From contig JAABQU010000033.1 in NCBI GenBank assembly GCA_011391285.1, positions 1 through 48,197 of the forward strand: DNA of 48,197 nucleotides, read 5' to 3'. Below the pieces are notes generated by a model. The model ran no database searches. It saw only the letters and a program-made list of their open reading frames with translations, and was not told the DNA's origin. The translations under genes and the position numbers were made by a program. Of the stretch, positions 15,497-28,088 are shown piece by piece (position 1 is the first letter of the stretch; every line of letters begins with the position of its first letter). Source of the DNA: Thiobacillus sp. (GTDB lineage: Bacteria > Pseudomonadota > Gammaproteobacteria > Burkholderiales > Thiobacillaceae).

Positions 15497-16462
15497 TTAA
15501 AGCGCCAGTTCTTCCTTTGATTGCAGAATGGCCTGCGCCAGCCGCAAGCCGCTTTCCCATGCGCGCTCGACCCCGTCCCCGGCAATGCCGTCGCCGATCA
15601 GGGCGACCCGGTTTTCACGATCGCCCAGCCAGAAACCGCCTACCGACGTTTCCGGGCGGGCATAGCGCCATAGATGCGAGGCCTCGATCTCGACCGGCCA
15701 CGGCAACCCGAGCAAGCCCATCAGGGCCGAAGCCGCGCGATTGCTGGCTTCCATTTCGGAGGCCTCGAGGTAGGTTTCGGCAAACTCATGCGTGGTGTGC
15801 ACCGCCCACAGGCCCGGGCCGTCTGCGGTCTGGCGCACGGCCATATCCAGCAGATGGTCGTCGAACTTGATGACATCCGCGGCGGGGCCGCCTTCCCAGC
15901 GCATCAGAAACGACCACACCGGCCGGTAGTGCACCTCGCCCAGGCGGTCACGCAGCAGGGGCAGCGCGTCGAGCATGGGAATCGCCTGCGGGATGGGCAC
16001 GCTGCAGATCACGCAGTCGTAGTCGCCCAATACCCGGCCGTCCTCCATGATGAGGGTGCGCGGCTGCAGAGCGACCACGCGCGACTGCGTGTGCAGGCGC
16101 GCAGTGCCCATCACGTGGCGCACCAGTTGCGAAGGCTCGATGGTGGGTCGGTAATGGTTCTGCAGCTGCGCCTGCGCCCAGGAGATCGTGGCGCGCCCCT
16201 GCCAGACATCACCCCGCACCGGATCCAGCCAGCCCTGGCGCACCCACTCGCGCAGCTGGCTGCGGAAGGGGTCGCGCTTGGCGGAAATGAAAGGCGAGCC
16301 CAGCGTGGCCCAGCCCTGATGGGTGCGCTTGGTCGACAAGCGCCCGCCTGCGCCGCGGGATTTGTCGAACACGTCCACTTCCCATCCGGCCGCGGCGAGG
16401 GCGCCCGCGCAACTCGCACCGGCGATGCCCGCCCCGACGATGCCTGCCTTGAATGTTTTCAT
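15497..16462 (-). CDS. Renalase-like FAD/NAD(P)-dependent oxidoreductase
   Basis: A 321-residue flavoprotein. It opens with the dinucleotide motif GIVGAGIAGASCAGAL, followed by the acidic strand end VDVFDKSRGAGGRLSTKR, a sequence typical of bacterial renalase-like proteins. The C-terminal part (GGFWLGDRENRVALIGDGIAG) is the second FAD contact. Bacterial renalases oxidise misreduced nicotinamide isomers; whether this one does so is not known. It is convergent with the cyclase gene and lies 135 bases downstream of the GNAT gene on its own strand. Confidence 0.88.
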   Translation of the reverse strand: MKTFKAGIVGAGIAGASCAGALAAAGWEVDVFDKSRGAGGRLSTKRTHQGWATLGSPFISAKRDPFRSQLREWVRQGWLDPVRGDVWQGRATISWAQAQLQNHYRPTIEPSQLVRHVMGTARLHTQSRVVALQPRTLIMEDGRVLGDYDCVICSVPIPQAIPMLDALPLLRDRLGEVHYRPVWSFLMRWEGGPAADVIKFDDHLLDMAVRQTADGPGLWAVHTTHEFAETYLEASEMEASNRAASALMGLLGLPWPVEIEASHLWRYARPETSVGGFWLGDRENRVALIGDGIAGDGVERAWESGLRLAQAILQSKEELAL

Positions 16463-16597
16463 TGCGGTCTTCCCTTGTTCGTGAGCCTGAGGCGACGTCT
16501 GCGCGATGGATGACGCCCGCCTGATTCCAGGTTGAACTCTATCAGTAAATTCTTAAGTGCCGATGCAATGACCCTGATCGGCCTAATGGTGCCGGGC

Positions 16598-17026
16598 TCA
16601 GGACAGCTGCCTTTGCATGGCGACATGGGGAATGCCGGCCTCCTCATATTCACCCCCCACGGCGACGAATCCAGCACGGGCATAAAACGCTGCCGCATGG
16701 GTTTGCGCGCTAAGCCTGAGCGTGTCGTGCCCGCGTGCCCGTGCCGCGTCCAGGAGGGCCGCCAGCAGCGCTTGTCCAACGCCACGTCCGCGCCATTCAG
16801 GCAGCACCGCCATGCGCCCGACATGTCCGTCGGGCAGCAGGCGGGCGCAGCCGATGGCCTGACCGGTGCTGTCGACAACCAGGAAATGCAGCGACGCGGC
16901 ATCGTCGGCGTCCCATTCCAGTTCCTCGGGGACGCCCTGCTCGTCGATGAACACGGCGCGCCGAACCTGCGACAGGCGTGCCCGCTCGTGGGCCCAGTCC
17001 GCAACCAGGATGCTGAAGTCAGGCAT
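16598..17026 (-). CDS. GNAT family N-acetyltransferase
   Basis: A 142-residue acetyltransferase. The acetyl-CoA motif is clear: VGRMAVLPEWRGRGVGQALL, followed by LSAQTHAAAFYARAGF, which is motif B. The N-terminus (VRRAVFIDEQGVPEELEWD) places it near the ElaA/YjcF-like group. Start ATG 17026 is chosen because the extra 17 residues of the longer frame are not family-like. It overlaps the end of the UMF1-type gene by 8 bases, so the two are translated from one message. The acceptor substrate is unknown. Confidence 0.9.
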   Translation of the reverse strand: MPDFSILVADWAHERARLSQVRRAVFIDEQGVPEELEWDADDAASLHFLVVDSTGQAIGCARLLPDGHVGRMAVLPEWRGRGVGQALLAALLDAARARGHDTLRLSAQTHAAAFYARAGFVAVGGEYEEAGIPHVAMQRQLS

Positions 17027-18317
17027 GCCCGGCCTGCAGGGTGAAGCGGTGCGCGGCGCGGCGGCCACGGTCGGCACGGATGCCGCGCAACACCGCGAGG
17101 CCTGCGACGAAGTAGGTGCCGGTGATCAGGAGCGCCTGGCGATGGTCGTTCACGGTCAGCCAGCTGGTCACGCCATAGGTCAGCGGACCGGCGATCGACG
17201 CCAGCTTCACCGCCAGCCCCCACAGGCCGAAAAACTCGGCCTGGTGCGCGGGCGGCGCCAGCAGGCCGACCATGGCACGGCCCGCAGATTGCGAGGCGCC
17301 CATGCACAGACCCGCGAGGTTCGCTGCCACCCAGAACATGCGTTCATCCGGCGCCGCCCACGCCAGCAGCACCATTGCGATCCAGCCGGCGAGCGTCAGC
17401 GCGATCGCCCGCACATGGCCGATGCGGTCCTGCACATGACCGAATGCAAACGCGCCGAGGGCGGCGGTGATGTTCACCACCAGCACCAGCACGATGGTCC
17501 GCTGGGTGTCGAAGTGAAAAACCTGGCTGGCATAGATTGCCGCCAGCGTGATGACCGCCTGGATGCCAGCCTGGTACAGCACGGTGCAGATCAGAAAGCG
17601 CTTGAGGTCGGGCAACTGGCTCAAATGGCCCAAGGTGTGGCGCACCTGCCGCCATGCGTTGCGTGGCGTGTGATTGGGCTGCGGAACGGCGCGCTCGCGC
17701 AGCATCAGGAGCGTGGGCAGGCTTGCCAGCAGGAAAATCGCCGCGGTGATCAGCATCGCCACCGGCACGAAATCAGCCGCGCCCTGCCCCTGAGCCTGCG
17801 CCCAGCCGATGTAGGCGAGGCTGGCGCCGAGCGACGCCAGCCCGCCGACATAGCCGAGCGACCAGCCCCATCCCGAGACCCGGCCGAGCGCGCGCGGCCG
17901 CGCCAGTTCGGGCAGGAAAGCGGCGATGAGATTTTCGCCTGTGCCGAAAAAATAGTTGGACAGCACCAGTGCCGCGATCGCCAGCACCAGTGCACCCGGC
18001 GCGGCGAAGTACAGGGCCGCGGTAAAACCGACGCAGCCCAGCGTGGTCAGCCACAGCAGGCTTTTCTTGCTGGCGTGGGCGTCGGCCCAGGCGCCGATCA
18101 GCGGCGCCGTGAGCATGATCAGCGCATAGGACACCGACAAGGCCAGCGTCCAGAGGAAGGTTGCCCAGGCGGCATTGCCGGCGACCACCGCGACGAAATA
18201 GGCGCCGAACACCGCTGTGATGACGACCGTGGTGTAGCCCGAATTGGCGAAGTCGTACATCGCCCAGGCCCACACTTCACGCTTGGCGACCCCCGGTTGC
18301 AGCAGCCTCGACTTCAC
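17019..18317 (-). CDS. UMF1-type MFS transporter
   Basis: A 432-residue inner-membrane protein of the UMF1 (Atg22-like) branch of the MFS, recognised by the N-terminal signature WAMYDFANSGYTTVVITAVF and the GTGENLIAAFLPELARP segment. About 12 membrane helices are visible. The yeast relative exports amino acids from the vacuole; the bacterial substrate is unknown. The start is GTG and overlaps the stop of the ABC transporter gene (GTGA), indicating coupling. In this operon it may act together with the exporter. Confidence 0.88.
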   Translation of the reverse strand: MKSRLLQPGVAKREVWAWAMYDFANSGYTTVVITAVFGAYFVAVVAGNAAWATFLWTLALSVSYALIMLTAPLIGAWADAHASKKSLLWLTTLGCVGFTAALYFAAPGALVLAIAALVLSNYFFGTGENLIAAFLPELARPRALGRVSGWGWSLGYVGGLASLGASLAYIGWAQAQGQGAADFVPVAMLITAAIFLLASLPTLLMLRERAVPQPNHTPRNAWRQVRHTLGHLSQLPDLKRFLICTVLYQAGIQAVITLAAIYASQVFHFDTQRTIVLVLVVNITAALGAFAFGHVQDRIGHVRAIALTLAGWIAMVLLAWAAPDERMFWVAANLAGLCMGASQSAGRAMVGLLAPPAHQAEFFGLWGLAVKLASIAGPLTYGVTSWLTVNDHRQALLITGTYFVAGLAVLRGIRADRGRRAAHRFTLQAGHA

Positions 18318-20116
18318 TCAGCGGTGCCCTCCGCCTCGGCTTGCTGCTGCAGCGCCCACATGTGCGCGTACACGCCGTTCTGCGCCAGCAGATCGGGATG
18401 GCGACCGCGTTCGACGATGCGCCCCGCCTCCAGCACCAGGATCTCGTCGGCCTCGACCACGGTCGACAGGCGATGCGCGATGATGAGGCTGGTCCGGCTC
18501 TTGGCGATCTCCAGCAGTTCGGCCTGGATGGCCTTTTCGGTCTTGGTGTCGAGCGCCGAGGTGGCCTCGTCGAGGATGAGAATGGCCGGGTTCTTCAGCA
18601 GCGTCCGTGCGATCGCGACGCGCTGCTTTTCGCCGCCCGACAGCTTCAGCCCGCGCTCGCCCACCACCGTGTCCCAGCCCTGCGGCAGCGATTCGATGAA
18701 GGCGAGGATGTGCGCCGCGCGCGCGGCCTCGATCACTTCCTCGCGGCTCGCGTCCGGGCGGCCGTAAGCGATGTTGTAGTAGATGCTGTCGTTGAACAGC
18801 ACGGTGTCCTGCGGCACCACGCCGATGGCGGTGCGCAGCGAATCCTGGGTGACATGGCGGATGTCCTGGCCGTCGATGGCAATGCTGCCGGCCCCGACGT
18901 CGTAGAAGCGGAACAAGAGCCGCGCGAGCGTCGATTTTCCTGCGCCGCTGGAGCCCACCGCCGCCACCGTCTTGCCGGCGGGAATGGTGAAGCTGACGTC
19001 GTGCAGGATCGGACGATCGGGGTTATAGGCAAAGCTGACGTTTTCGAATTTCACTGCGCCGGCGACCACGTCGAGCGCGCGCGCGTCCTTCGCATCCTCC
19101 ACCTCGCGCGGCCGATTCATCAGTGCGAACATGCGCTCGACGTCGGTGATCGATTCCTTGATCTGGCGGTACATCACGCCGAGAAAGCTCAAGGGCTGGA
19201 ACATCTGCAGCAGGAAGGCGTTGACCATCACCAGATCGCCCAGGGTCAGCGTGCCTTCGACCACGCCGGCGGCGGCGCGCAGCACCATCAGCGTCACGCC
19301 GATGGCGATCACCCCGGCCTGAGCCGCATTCAGCATACCCAGCGAGCGTTGCGACTTCAGCGCCATCTCCTCCCACTCGATCAGGCTCTTGTCGTAGCGC
19401 TCGGCCTCGTATTTCTCGTTGCCGAAGTACTTCACGGTCTCGTAGTTCAGCAGGCTGTCGATGGCGCGGCCGTAGGCTTCGGAATCGAGCGTGTTGGCGC
19501 GGCGCACGAACTGGGTGCGCCACTCGGTGATGGTGACGGTGAATCCGATGTAGGCCGCAAGGGTGACCAGCGTCAGCACGCCGAACACCCAGTCGAGCTT
19601 GACAAACAGGATGCCCGCGACCATCAGGATTTCCAGCACCGTCGGCGTGATGCGGAACAGCAGGTAGCCGACCAGGCTGGAGAGCGCCTTGGAACCGCGT
19701 TCGATGTCGCGGGTGATGCCGCCGGTCTGCCGCTCGAGATGGAAGCGCAGCGACAGCGCATGCAGGTGCTTGAACACCGCCATGCTGATGCGGCGCATCG
19801 CCCGCTGCGTGACCTTGGCGAAAATCACGTCGCGCAGGTCGGCGAAGGTGGTGCTGGCGAAGCGCAATACCCCGTAGCCGAGAATGAGCGCGAGCGGCAC
19901 CACCAGTTCGGGGCGCGGCTGGTCGAGCGCATCGATGATTTCCTTCAACACCAGCGGCACCGCCACCGAGGCCAGCTTGGCGCCGACCAGCAGCGCCAGC
20001 GCCAGCAGCACACGGCCGCGGAACTCCCACAGATAGGGAAACAATCGGCCCAGGGAACGCAGGCTGGCTTCGCCGGGCGGCGGGGGCGCGATATGGGAAT
20101 GAACGGCGGGATGCAT
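18314..20116 (-). CDS. Atm1/HMT1-type ABC exporter (fused membrane and ATPase domains)
   Basis: A 600-residue half-transporter. The membrane domain spans about residues 35-320 and the ATPase domain 350-590. The ATPase has Walker A GSSGAGKSTLARLL, the ABC signature LSGGEKQRVAIARTLL, Walker B ILILDEATSALD and the switch His (IIAHRLST). The membrane domain with HLERQTGGITRDIERGSKAL and LNYETVKYFGNEKYE matches the Atm1/HMT1 heavy-metal exporter group, whose bacterial members export glutathione-linked metals or polysulfides. The likely transport direction is outward. It is the first gene of a minus-strand unit with the UMF1-type and GNAT genes. Confidence 0.92.
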   Translation of the reverse strand: MHPAVHSHIAPPPPGEASLRSLGRLFPYLWEFRGRVLLALALLVGAKLASVAVPLVLKEIIDALDQPRPELVVPLALILGYGVLRFASTTFADLRDVIFAKVTQRAMRRISMAVFKHLHALSLRFHLERQTGGITRDIERGSKALSSLVGYLLFRITPTVLEILMVAGILFVKLDWVFGVLTLVTLAAYIGFTVTITEWRTQFVRRANTLDSEAYGRAIDSLLNYETVKYFGNEKYEAERYDKSLIEWEEMALKSQRSLGMLNAAQAGVIAIGVTLMVLRAAAGVVEGTLTLGDLVMVNAFLLQMFQPLSFLGVMYRQIKESITDVERMFALMNRPREVEDAKDARALDVVAGAVKFENVSFAYNPDRPILHDVSFTIPAGKTVAAVGSSGAGKSTLARLLFRFYDVGAGSIAIDGQDIRHVTQDSLRTAIGVVPQDTVLFNDSIYYNIAYGRPDASREEVIEAARAAHILAFIESLPQGWDTVVGERGLKLSGGEKQRVAIARTLLKNPAILILDEATSALDTKTEKAIQAELLEIAKSRTSLIIAHRLSTVVEADEILVLEAGRIVERGRHPDLLAQNGVYAHMWALQQQAEAEGTAE

Positions 20117-20212
20117 TAGCTTAGGATGGCCATCAGGTCGGTTAGAATCGCGTCTTTGTTGTTCCCGATTTTACGTCCATGCGAGGCTTTGCCGACGTGG
20201 ATGGATGAAACC

Positions 20213-20560
20213 ATGAAACTCTACGGCATCCCCAACTGCACCACGGTGAAGAAAGCGCGCGCCTGGCTTGCTGAAAACGGCCATGACGTGGCCTTCCACG
20301 ACTTCAAGAAACAAGGCGTGGATGCGGAATGGCTGCGCGATGTGATCGAACAAAGCGGCTGGCCGGCCCTGCTCAACACGCGCGGCACCACCTGGCGCAA
20401 GCTGACCGACGCGGAAAAGGCCGCGGCCGACAATGAAGCCGGCGCCATTGCACTGATGCTCGCCCAGCCCAGCGTGATCAAGCGACCGGTGCTGGAACGC
20501 AACGGCCAGTATCATCTCGGCTTCGCCGAAGACCAGTACCAATCCCTATTTGGAGCATGA
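20213..20560 (+). CDS. ArsC/Spx-family protein (YffB-like)
   Basis: A 115-residue thioredoxin-fold protein of the ArsC/Spx/MgsR family. The N-terminus YGIPNCTTVKKARAWL holds the single redox Cys10 of the YffB type, and the LLNTRGTTWRKL segment is characteristic. Relatives bind glutathione; arsenate reduction is not established for this branch, and the Arg triad of ArsC is not evident. The start at 20213 gives the standard family N-terminus; an in-frame ATG 12 bases upstream is also possible. dapE begins 6 bases downstream, a common pairing in betaproteobacteria. Confidence 0.9.
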   Translation: MKLYGIPNCTTVKKARAWLAENGHDVAFHDFKKQGVDAEWLRDVIEQSGWPALLNTRGTTWRKLTDAEKAAADNEAGAIALMLAQPSVIKRPVLERNGQYHLGFAEDQYQSLFGA

Positions 20561-22586
<2,026 letters not shown>

Positions 22587-22590
<4 letters not shown>

Positions 22591-23035
22591 TTCGCGGCGC
22601 CCCGGCCGATTTCCCGCGCAATGCGGCGGGCGAGTTGCTGTGCTGCCACCGCGATGACTGCGGCAACCTGCTCACCCGGATTCGCCGAGCCGATTTCGAT
22701 TCCGTACAGATCCAGCCGCGGCGGCAAACTGCCCAGCGACTGCGCCAGCGTCAACGCACCCAGCACACCGAAGCCGTGACTCGACAGTCCGCTGCTGTAG
22801 CGGGGCCAGTCCTCCCGATCAAAGCGCTGCACCCAGCCGGGCTGGCCGCCACTCTGCATGGCATCGACAAGAATGACCCAGGGCGGGCCCTCCAGCAGCG
22901 GAATCAGATTGGCGCCAGGGCGATCCAGCTTTTCAATCTCGACGTCATCCAGACCGGCGGCCTTCAAGGCATCAACCGTCAACCAGCCCGCCTGATCATC
23001 GCCCAGGGGCGAACCGATACCCAGAATACGCACGC

Positions 23036-23039
<4 letters not shown>
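22587..23039 (-). CDS. Hydrogenase maturation protease
   Basis: A 150-residue endopeptidase of the HycI/HyaD/HoxW family that clips the C-terminal tail of the [NiFe] large subunit after nickel insertion. The N-terminal ILGIGSPLGDDQAGW has the first metal-sensing acidic residue, and VILVDAMQSGGQPG carries the second Asp. It is encoded directly after its likely target, the alpha subunit, with an ATGA overlap, so it is almost certainly dedicated to it. The family's usual C-terminal His motif is replaced by SHGFGVLGALTLAQSL, which fits the His of the family. Confidence 0.92.
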
Positions 23040-24326
<1,287 letters not shown>

Positions 24327-24334
<8 letters not shown>

Positions 24335-25124
24335 CGCTGCGGACCCTGATCTTGTCGGCGGCGGCGAGAAACACCGGCGCCTGACTGTTGATCGACTGGA
24401 AGCGCTGGATGATGGCCTCGGTTGCCAGCCCCAGGCTGGCGAACTGTGCCGCCAGCGCGTCGGTGTTGGCGTTTTCCGCCGGGCCGTAGCAGCCGTAGCA
24501 GTCGCGGCCGAGGCTCGGGCACAATGCGCCGCAACCCGCCCGCGTCACCGGGCCCATGCAGGCGATGCCGCGCGTCACCATCACGCAGGGGGTGCCCTGG
24601 CGCTTGCATTCGGTGCACACCTTGTCGGCGTTGTCGCGTGGCGCTACACCAAGCAGCAGGGCATTCACCACCGCCAGTATCTGCGGGCCGCTGACCGGGC
24701 AGCCCCACAGTTCGAAATCCACTTTCACGTGGCCGGCAATCGGCGTCGAGCGTTCCAGGCTGGCAATCGCCTCGGGGTGGCTGTAGATCTGCGTGACCCA
24801 GTCCTCGCCAAATATGCCGTTGCGCAAACCCTGGATGCCGCCCGAGGTGGCGCAGGCGCCGATGGCGATGAGCAATTTGCTATGCGCGCGGATGTGCTGG
24901 ATGCGCTCGAGGTCTTCCGGTGTCGACACGCTGCCTTCGACGAAGGCAACATCCACGTCGGTGTCCGGATCGAGCGGCCCGGCTTCGGCAAAGTGCACCA
25001 GATCGACCCGCCCGGCCAGGGTGAGCAGGTCCTCACCGAGATTGAGAAAAGCCAGTTGGCAGCCGTCACAGGAACTAAACTTGTGCACGGCGACGCGTGG
25101 CTTGATAGGTGTCGATGCGTTCAT
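24327..25124 (-). CDS. Group 3b [NiFe] hydrogenase small (delta) subunit
   Basis: A 265-residue electron-transfer subunit that partners the alpha subunit. The first Cys pair of the proximal [4Fe-4S] cluster is Cys19/Cys22 (SSCDGCQLAFLN), and the other ligands lie in GACATSGG and WGCPVSG. Further Cys in VCTECKRQGTPC, GPVTRAGCGALCPS and RDCYGCYGP supply the medial and distal clusters. No twin-arginine signal is present, so the enzyme is cytoplasmic, as expected for group 3. Start ATG 25124 overlaps the gamma stop (TGATG). Confidence 0.94.
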
Positions 25125-25975
25125 CAAAAGCCCCGATGCGACTTCAGAGACTTGACCTCGCCCCAGTTGAACACCGGACCGTCGCGGCAGACGAAGGCAC
25201 CGCCGAACTGGCAGTGCCCGCAGCGGCCCACGGCACATTGCATGTTGCGTTCCATGCTGAGGAACAGGCGCGACTCGGGCAGGCCGCGCGCCAGCAGGCT
25301 GTCGGCCGCGGCATGCATCATGCCCTCCGGCCCGCACATCATCGCCACGGCGCAATTCGGGTCGAAGCTGGCGAGACCGAACAGCTCGGTGACGCGGCCG
25401 ACATGCCATGGCCAGAATGCCGCCCCCTCGCTCGCCGCCACCAGCACCTGGGTGTCCGGCAGCTTTGCCCAGCGGTCGTACTGCTCGCGCCAGATCAGAT
25501 CCTCGGCGTGCTTCACCCCCTGGATGACGACGAGTTTGCCGAAGCGTTCGCGGCGCCGCAGTACGTAATGAATGACCGACACCGCCGGCGCGCAGCCGAG
25601 TCCGCCGGTCACCAGCACGACATCGCATCCGCTCACTTCCTGCAGCGGCCAGCCACGCCCGAACGGTCCGCGCAGCCCCACCCTGTCGCCCGGCTGCAGC
25701 GCCGCGAGGCCCTGGGTCACGCGCCCCACCGCGCGGATCGTATGGCCAATGCCATCCCTGTCTTCCGGGTCGGACATGATCGAAATCGGCACCTCGCCGA
25801 CGCCGTAGAGATACAGCATGTTGAACTGGCCGGGCGCGAAGCGGTAGGCCGCCTGCGCCGCCGCGTCATCGAGGCGCAGTTGCAGGGTGAAGATGGTGGG
25901 CGATTCCTGGGTGCGCGCCACCACGGTGGCCGCGTGCGGCGCGCCGGCATCAATGATGTTGTGCGGTGTGTTCAT
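25124..25975 (-). CDS. Group 3b hydrogenase gamma subunit, FAD/NAD(P)-binding
   Basis: A 283-residue diaphorase subunit that passes electrons between the iron-sulfur chain and NAD(P). It has a ferredoxin-reductase fold: an FAD-binding barrel (YRFAPGQFNML, VPISIMSDPE), a nucleotide-binding domain (VVLVTGGLGCAPAVSVI, MMCGPEGMM), and a C-terminal [2Fe-2S] site with the pattern C-x4-C-x2-C-x8-C in NMQCAVGRCGHCQFGGAFVC. Relatives include sulfhydrogenase gamma and PyrK. NAD versus NADP preference cannot be read. The start codon lies on the stop of the beta gene. Confidence 0.94.
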   Translation of the reverse strand: MNTPHNIIDAGAPHAATVVARTQESPTIFTLQLRLDDAAAQAAYRFAPGQFNMLYLYGVGEVPISIMSDPEDRDGIGHTIRAVGRVTQGLAALQPGDRVGLRGPFGRGWPLQEVSGCDVVLVTGGLGCAPAVSVIHYVLRRRERFGKLVVIQGVKHAEDLIWREQYDRWAKLPDTQVLVAASEGAAFWPWHVGRVTELFGLASFDPNCAVAMMCGPEGMMHAAADSLLARGLPESRLFLSMERNMQCAVGRCGHCQFGGAFVCRDGPVFNWGEVKSLKSHRGF

Positions 25976-27090
25976 GGTTGGGCCTCGGTAGTCAACGCAG
26001 CGACTTCCTCGGTCAGGTCGATCCCCACCGGGCACCAGGCGATGCAGCGGCCGCAACCGACACAGCCGCTGCGGCCGAACTGGTCGTGCCAGGTGGCGAG
26101 CTTGTGGGTCAGCCATTGGCGGTAGCGGCTGCGGATGTCGGGCCTCACGTTGAAGCCGTGCAGGTGGCCATGCGCCTCGCCAAAACACGAATCCCAGATT
26201 CGCTCATGCTGGCTCGTATCGCCTTCGAGCGCGGGCACGTCGACCTCGGCATGGCAAAAACAGGTGGGGCACACCGCGGTGCAGTTGCCGCAAGCAAGGC
26301 AGCGCCCCGCCACCTCGTCCCAGCGCGGATGCTCGAGAATGCGCATCAACGTGTCACGCAGATTACGCCCGGGCAGACTGCGTGTCTGGGCGGCTGCGGC
26401 GGCCTGACCCTGCTGGCGAGCAGCGTCTATCTGTTCTCGGGTCGCCGGGGCCAGATCAAGCGCATCCAGCACCGCTTGCCCCCTGTTGCTGCCGGAGACG
26501 ACGACGAAGCCATCGGCCAGTTCCGCCAGCGAAAGGTCATAGCCCGCGGTCGGCGTCGGACCGTCGCCGGTCGAGGCGCAGAAGCAGGTCGCCGCCGGCT
26601 CGGTGCACTGTACAGCCACCAGAAAGAGTCGCTCGCGCCGTTGCGCGTACTGCGCGTCGCATCGCCCCTGGCGCAGAAAGTGCGCGTCCTGCAGCGCCAG
26701 CGCTGCGAGATCGCAGGCGCGCACGCCGATGATGGCCACGGGGGGAACATCCGGCATGACCACCTCGAACTGCAGCTTGCCCTGCCCGTCGCGGCGCACC
26801 TGCCACAATGATTCCTGGGCCGCGAAGACGTGCGGTTTGATCGCTTGCGGGCCGTTCGCCCAGGCGAAGTAACGGTTGCGGGGGTCGCGCGTGAGCCGGT
26901 AATGGCCTGGCGCCTGCTCGGCCTGCAGGCCGCGCGGCAGGCCGTTGGCCGAGTGGATTTCGCGCATGACGATGGCACCGTTTTCCGGCCTCGGCCCCTG
27001 GCATTGATAGCCCTGCGCCTCAAGCGTCTGCAGCAGCACTTGCATCTGCTCGATCGGCAGAAATTGGGCTTGGTCGGGTCGGGAGAGCAT
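25972..27090 (-). CDS. Group 3b hydrogenase beta subunit, ferredoxin-like
   Basis: A 372-residue iron-sulfur subunit, first gene of the hydrogenase operon. Two [4Fe-4S] ferredoxin motifs lie near the C-terminus: GRCLACGNCTAVCPTCFC and SGCVGCGRCIAWCPVGIDL. Upstream, VAIIGVRACDLAALALQD is the family hallmark. It links the small subunit to the flavoprotein subunit. ATG 27090 is used as the start because the family begins a few residues later (LPIEQMQVLLQTL). The ribosome site is poor and the predicted transcription start is only about 8 bases upstream, so a start at the internal Met (27045) cannot be excluded. Confidence 0.93.
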   Translation of the reverse strand: MLSRPDQAQFLPIEQMQVLLQTLEAQGYQCQGPRPENGAIVMREIHSANGLPRGLQAEQAPGHYRLTRDPRNRYFAWANGPQAIKPHVFAAQESLWQVRRDGQGKLQFEVVMPDVPPVAIIGVRACDLAALALQDAHFLRQGRCDAQYAQRRERLFLVAVQCTEPAATCFCASTGDGPTPTAGYDLSLAELADGFVVVSGSNRGQAVLDALDLAPATREQIDAARQQGQAAAAAQTRSLPGRNLRDTLMRILEHPRWDEVAGRCLACGNCTAVCPTCFCHAEVDVPALEGDTSQHERIWDSCFGEAHGHLHGFNVRPDIRSRYRQWLTHKLATWHDQFGRSGCVGCGRCIAWCPVGIDLTEEVAALTTEAQP

Positions 27091-27104
27091 GGGTTGCTTA
27101 CTCT

Positions 27105-27133
27105 TTAATAATGTACAAGTCTAGGCTTGTTAA
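27105..27133 (-). promoter_or_regulatory. Hydrogenase operon promoter with internal palindrome
   Basis: On the minus strand a -35 TTAACA (27133-27128, 5 of 6), a 17-base spacer and a -10 TATTAA (27110-27105, 4 of 6) are seen. The palindrome ACAAG-N6-CTTGT (27115-27130, 14 of 16 symmetric) sits between them and covers the end of the -35 box, the classic position for a repressor site. The regulator is unknown. Confidence 0.6.
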
Positions 27134-27203
27134 TCCGCTTTGCATCGGCCACGCGATCTTGCTGGGTCCGTTTCAGGAAGCCACGCTCACGGCAGACGCG
27201 CCC

Positions 27204-28088
27204 CTAGGCTTTTTCACTTTCCAGCTGATGCCGGACAGCCATCAGTTCCTTGTGCCGCGCCTTGCTGGTCGGCGGGTAGTGCAGATTCAGGGCGGACATC
27301 GTGTCGAGAATGATCTGCGAGACGATCAGTCGGGCATTCTTCTTGTCGTCGGCGGGCACCACATACCACGGGGCCTCGCTCGTGCTGGTATTGCTCAGGC
27401 ACGCCTCGTAGGCCTTCATGAATTCATCCCACGCCTGGCGCTGAACGACATCGGCCTCGCTGAATTTCCAGTTCTTGTCCGGATCATCGATCCGCGCGAT
27501 CAGCCGTTTCCGCTGTTCCTCCTTGGACATATGCAGGAAAAATTTGATGATGCGGGTGCCGTTGCGATACAGATGGCTCTCTGAATCCACGATGGAGCGA
27601 TAGCGGCCCTCCCAGATCTTGTCCTCATCCATGACGGAATCCGGCAAGTTCTGAGCCTGCAGGATTTCCGGACGCACCCGGACGATCAGGACTTCCTCGT
27701 AGTAGGAACGATTGAAGATGCCGATGCGCCCACGTTCCGGCAGCGCAAGGTGAGTACGCCAGAGAAAGTCGTGGTCGAGTTCCTGCGGGCTAGGGTGCTT
27801 GAAGCTGAAGACCTGACACCCCTGCGGATTGATACCCGACATGACATGCCGGATGGCGCCATCCTTGCCCGCCGCATCCATCGCCTGGAAGATCAGCAGC
27901 AGGGAATAGCGGTCATGCGCGTAAAACTTTTCCTGCAGATCGCTCAACGCGTGGGTGCCGGCTGCAAGCAGCTTTTCATATTCATTCTTCGACTCATAAA
28001 ACGGTTCAACCGACGTCGGCCACTTGTCGAGATGCACCTTCGATCCGGCGCTGACCCGGTAGTCGCTGACCTCGATGGCGTGCTTCAT
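27204..28088 (-). CDS. ppk2: Polyphosphate kinase 2 family protein
   Basis: A 294-residue cytoplasmic kinase that uses polyphosphate to phosphorylate nucleotides (or the reverse). Walker A-like loop [19 protein letters not shown], the lid region with [17 protein letters not shown], and Walker B-like IIKFFLHMS are present. Length and single domain indicate a class I or III PPK2. Start ATG 28088 is fixed by the ribosome site AAGGAGAAG 4-5 bases upstream; the longer frame to 28136 lacks one. It stands alone between the hydrogenase promoter and a divergent membrane-protein gene. Confidence 0.95.
   Translation of the reverse strand: MKHAIEVSDYRVSAGSKVHLDKWPTSVEPFYESKNEYEKLLAAGTHALSDLQEKFYAHDRYSLLLIFQAMDAAGKDGAIRHVMSGINPQGCQVFSFKHPSPQELDHDFLWRTHLALPERGRIGIFNRSYYEEVLIVRVRPEILQAQNLPDSVMDEDKIWEGRYRSIVDSESHLYRNGTRIIKFFLHMSKEEQRKRLIARIDDPDKNWKFSEADVVQRQAWDEFMKAYEACLSNTSTSEAPWYVVPADDKKNARLIVSQIILDTMSALNLHYPPTSKARHKELMAVRHQLESEKA

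Noticed and set aside
16866..18767. 633-codon plus-strand open frame
   Set aside because: It is antisense to the GNAT, UMF1-type and ABC genes and has the same low-complexity composition with no family features.
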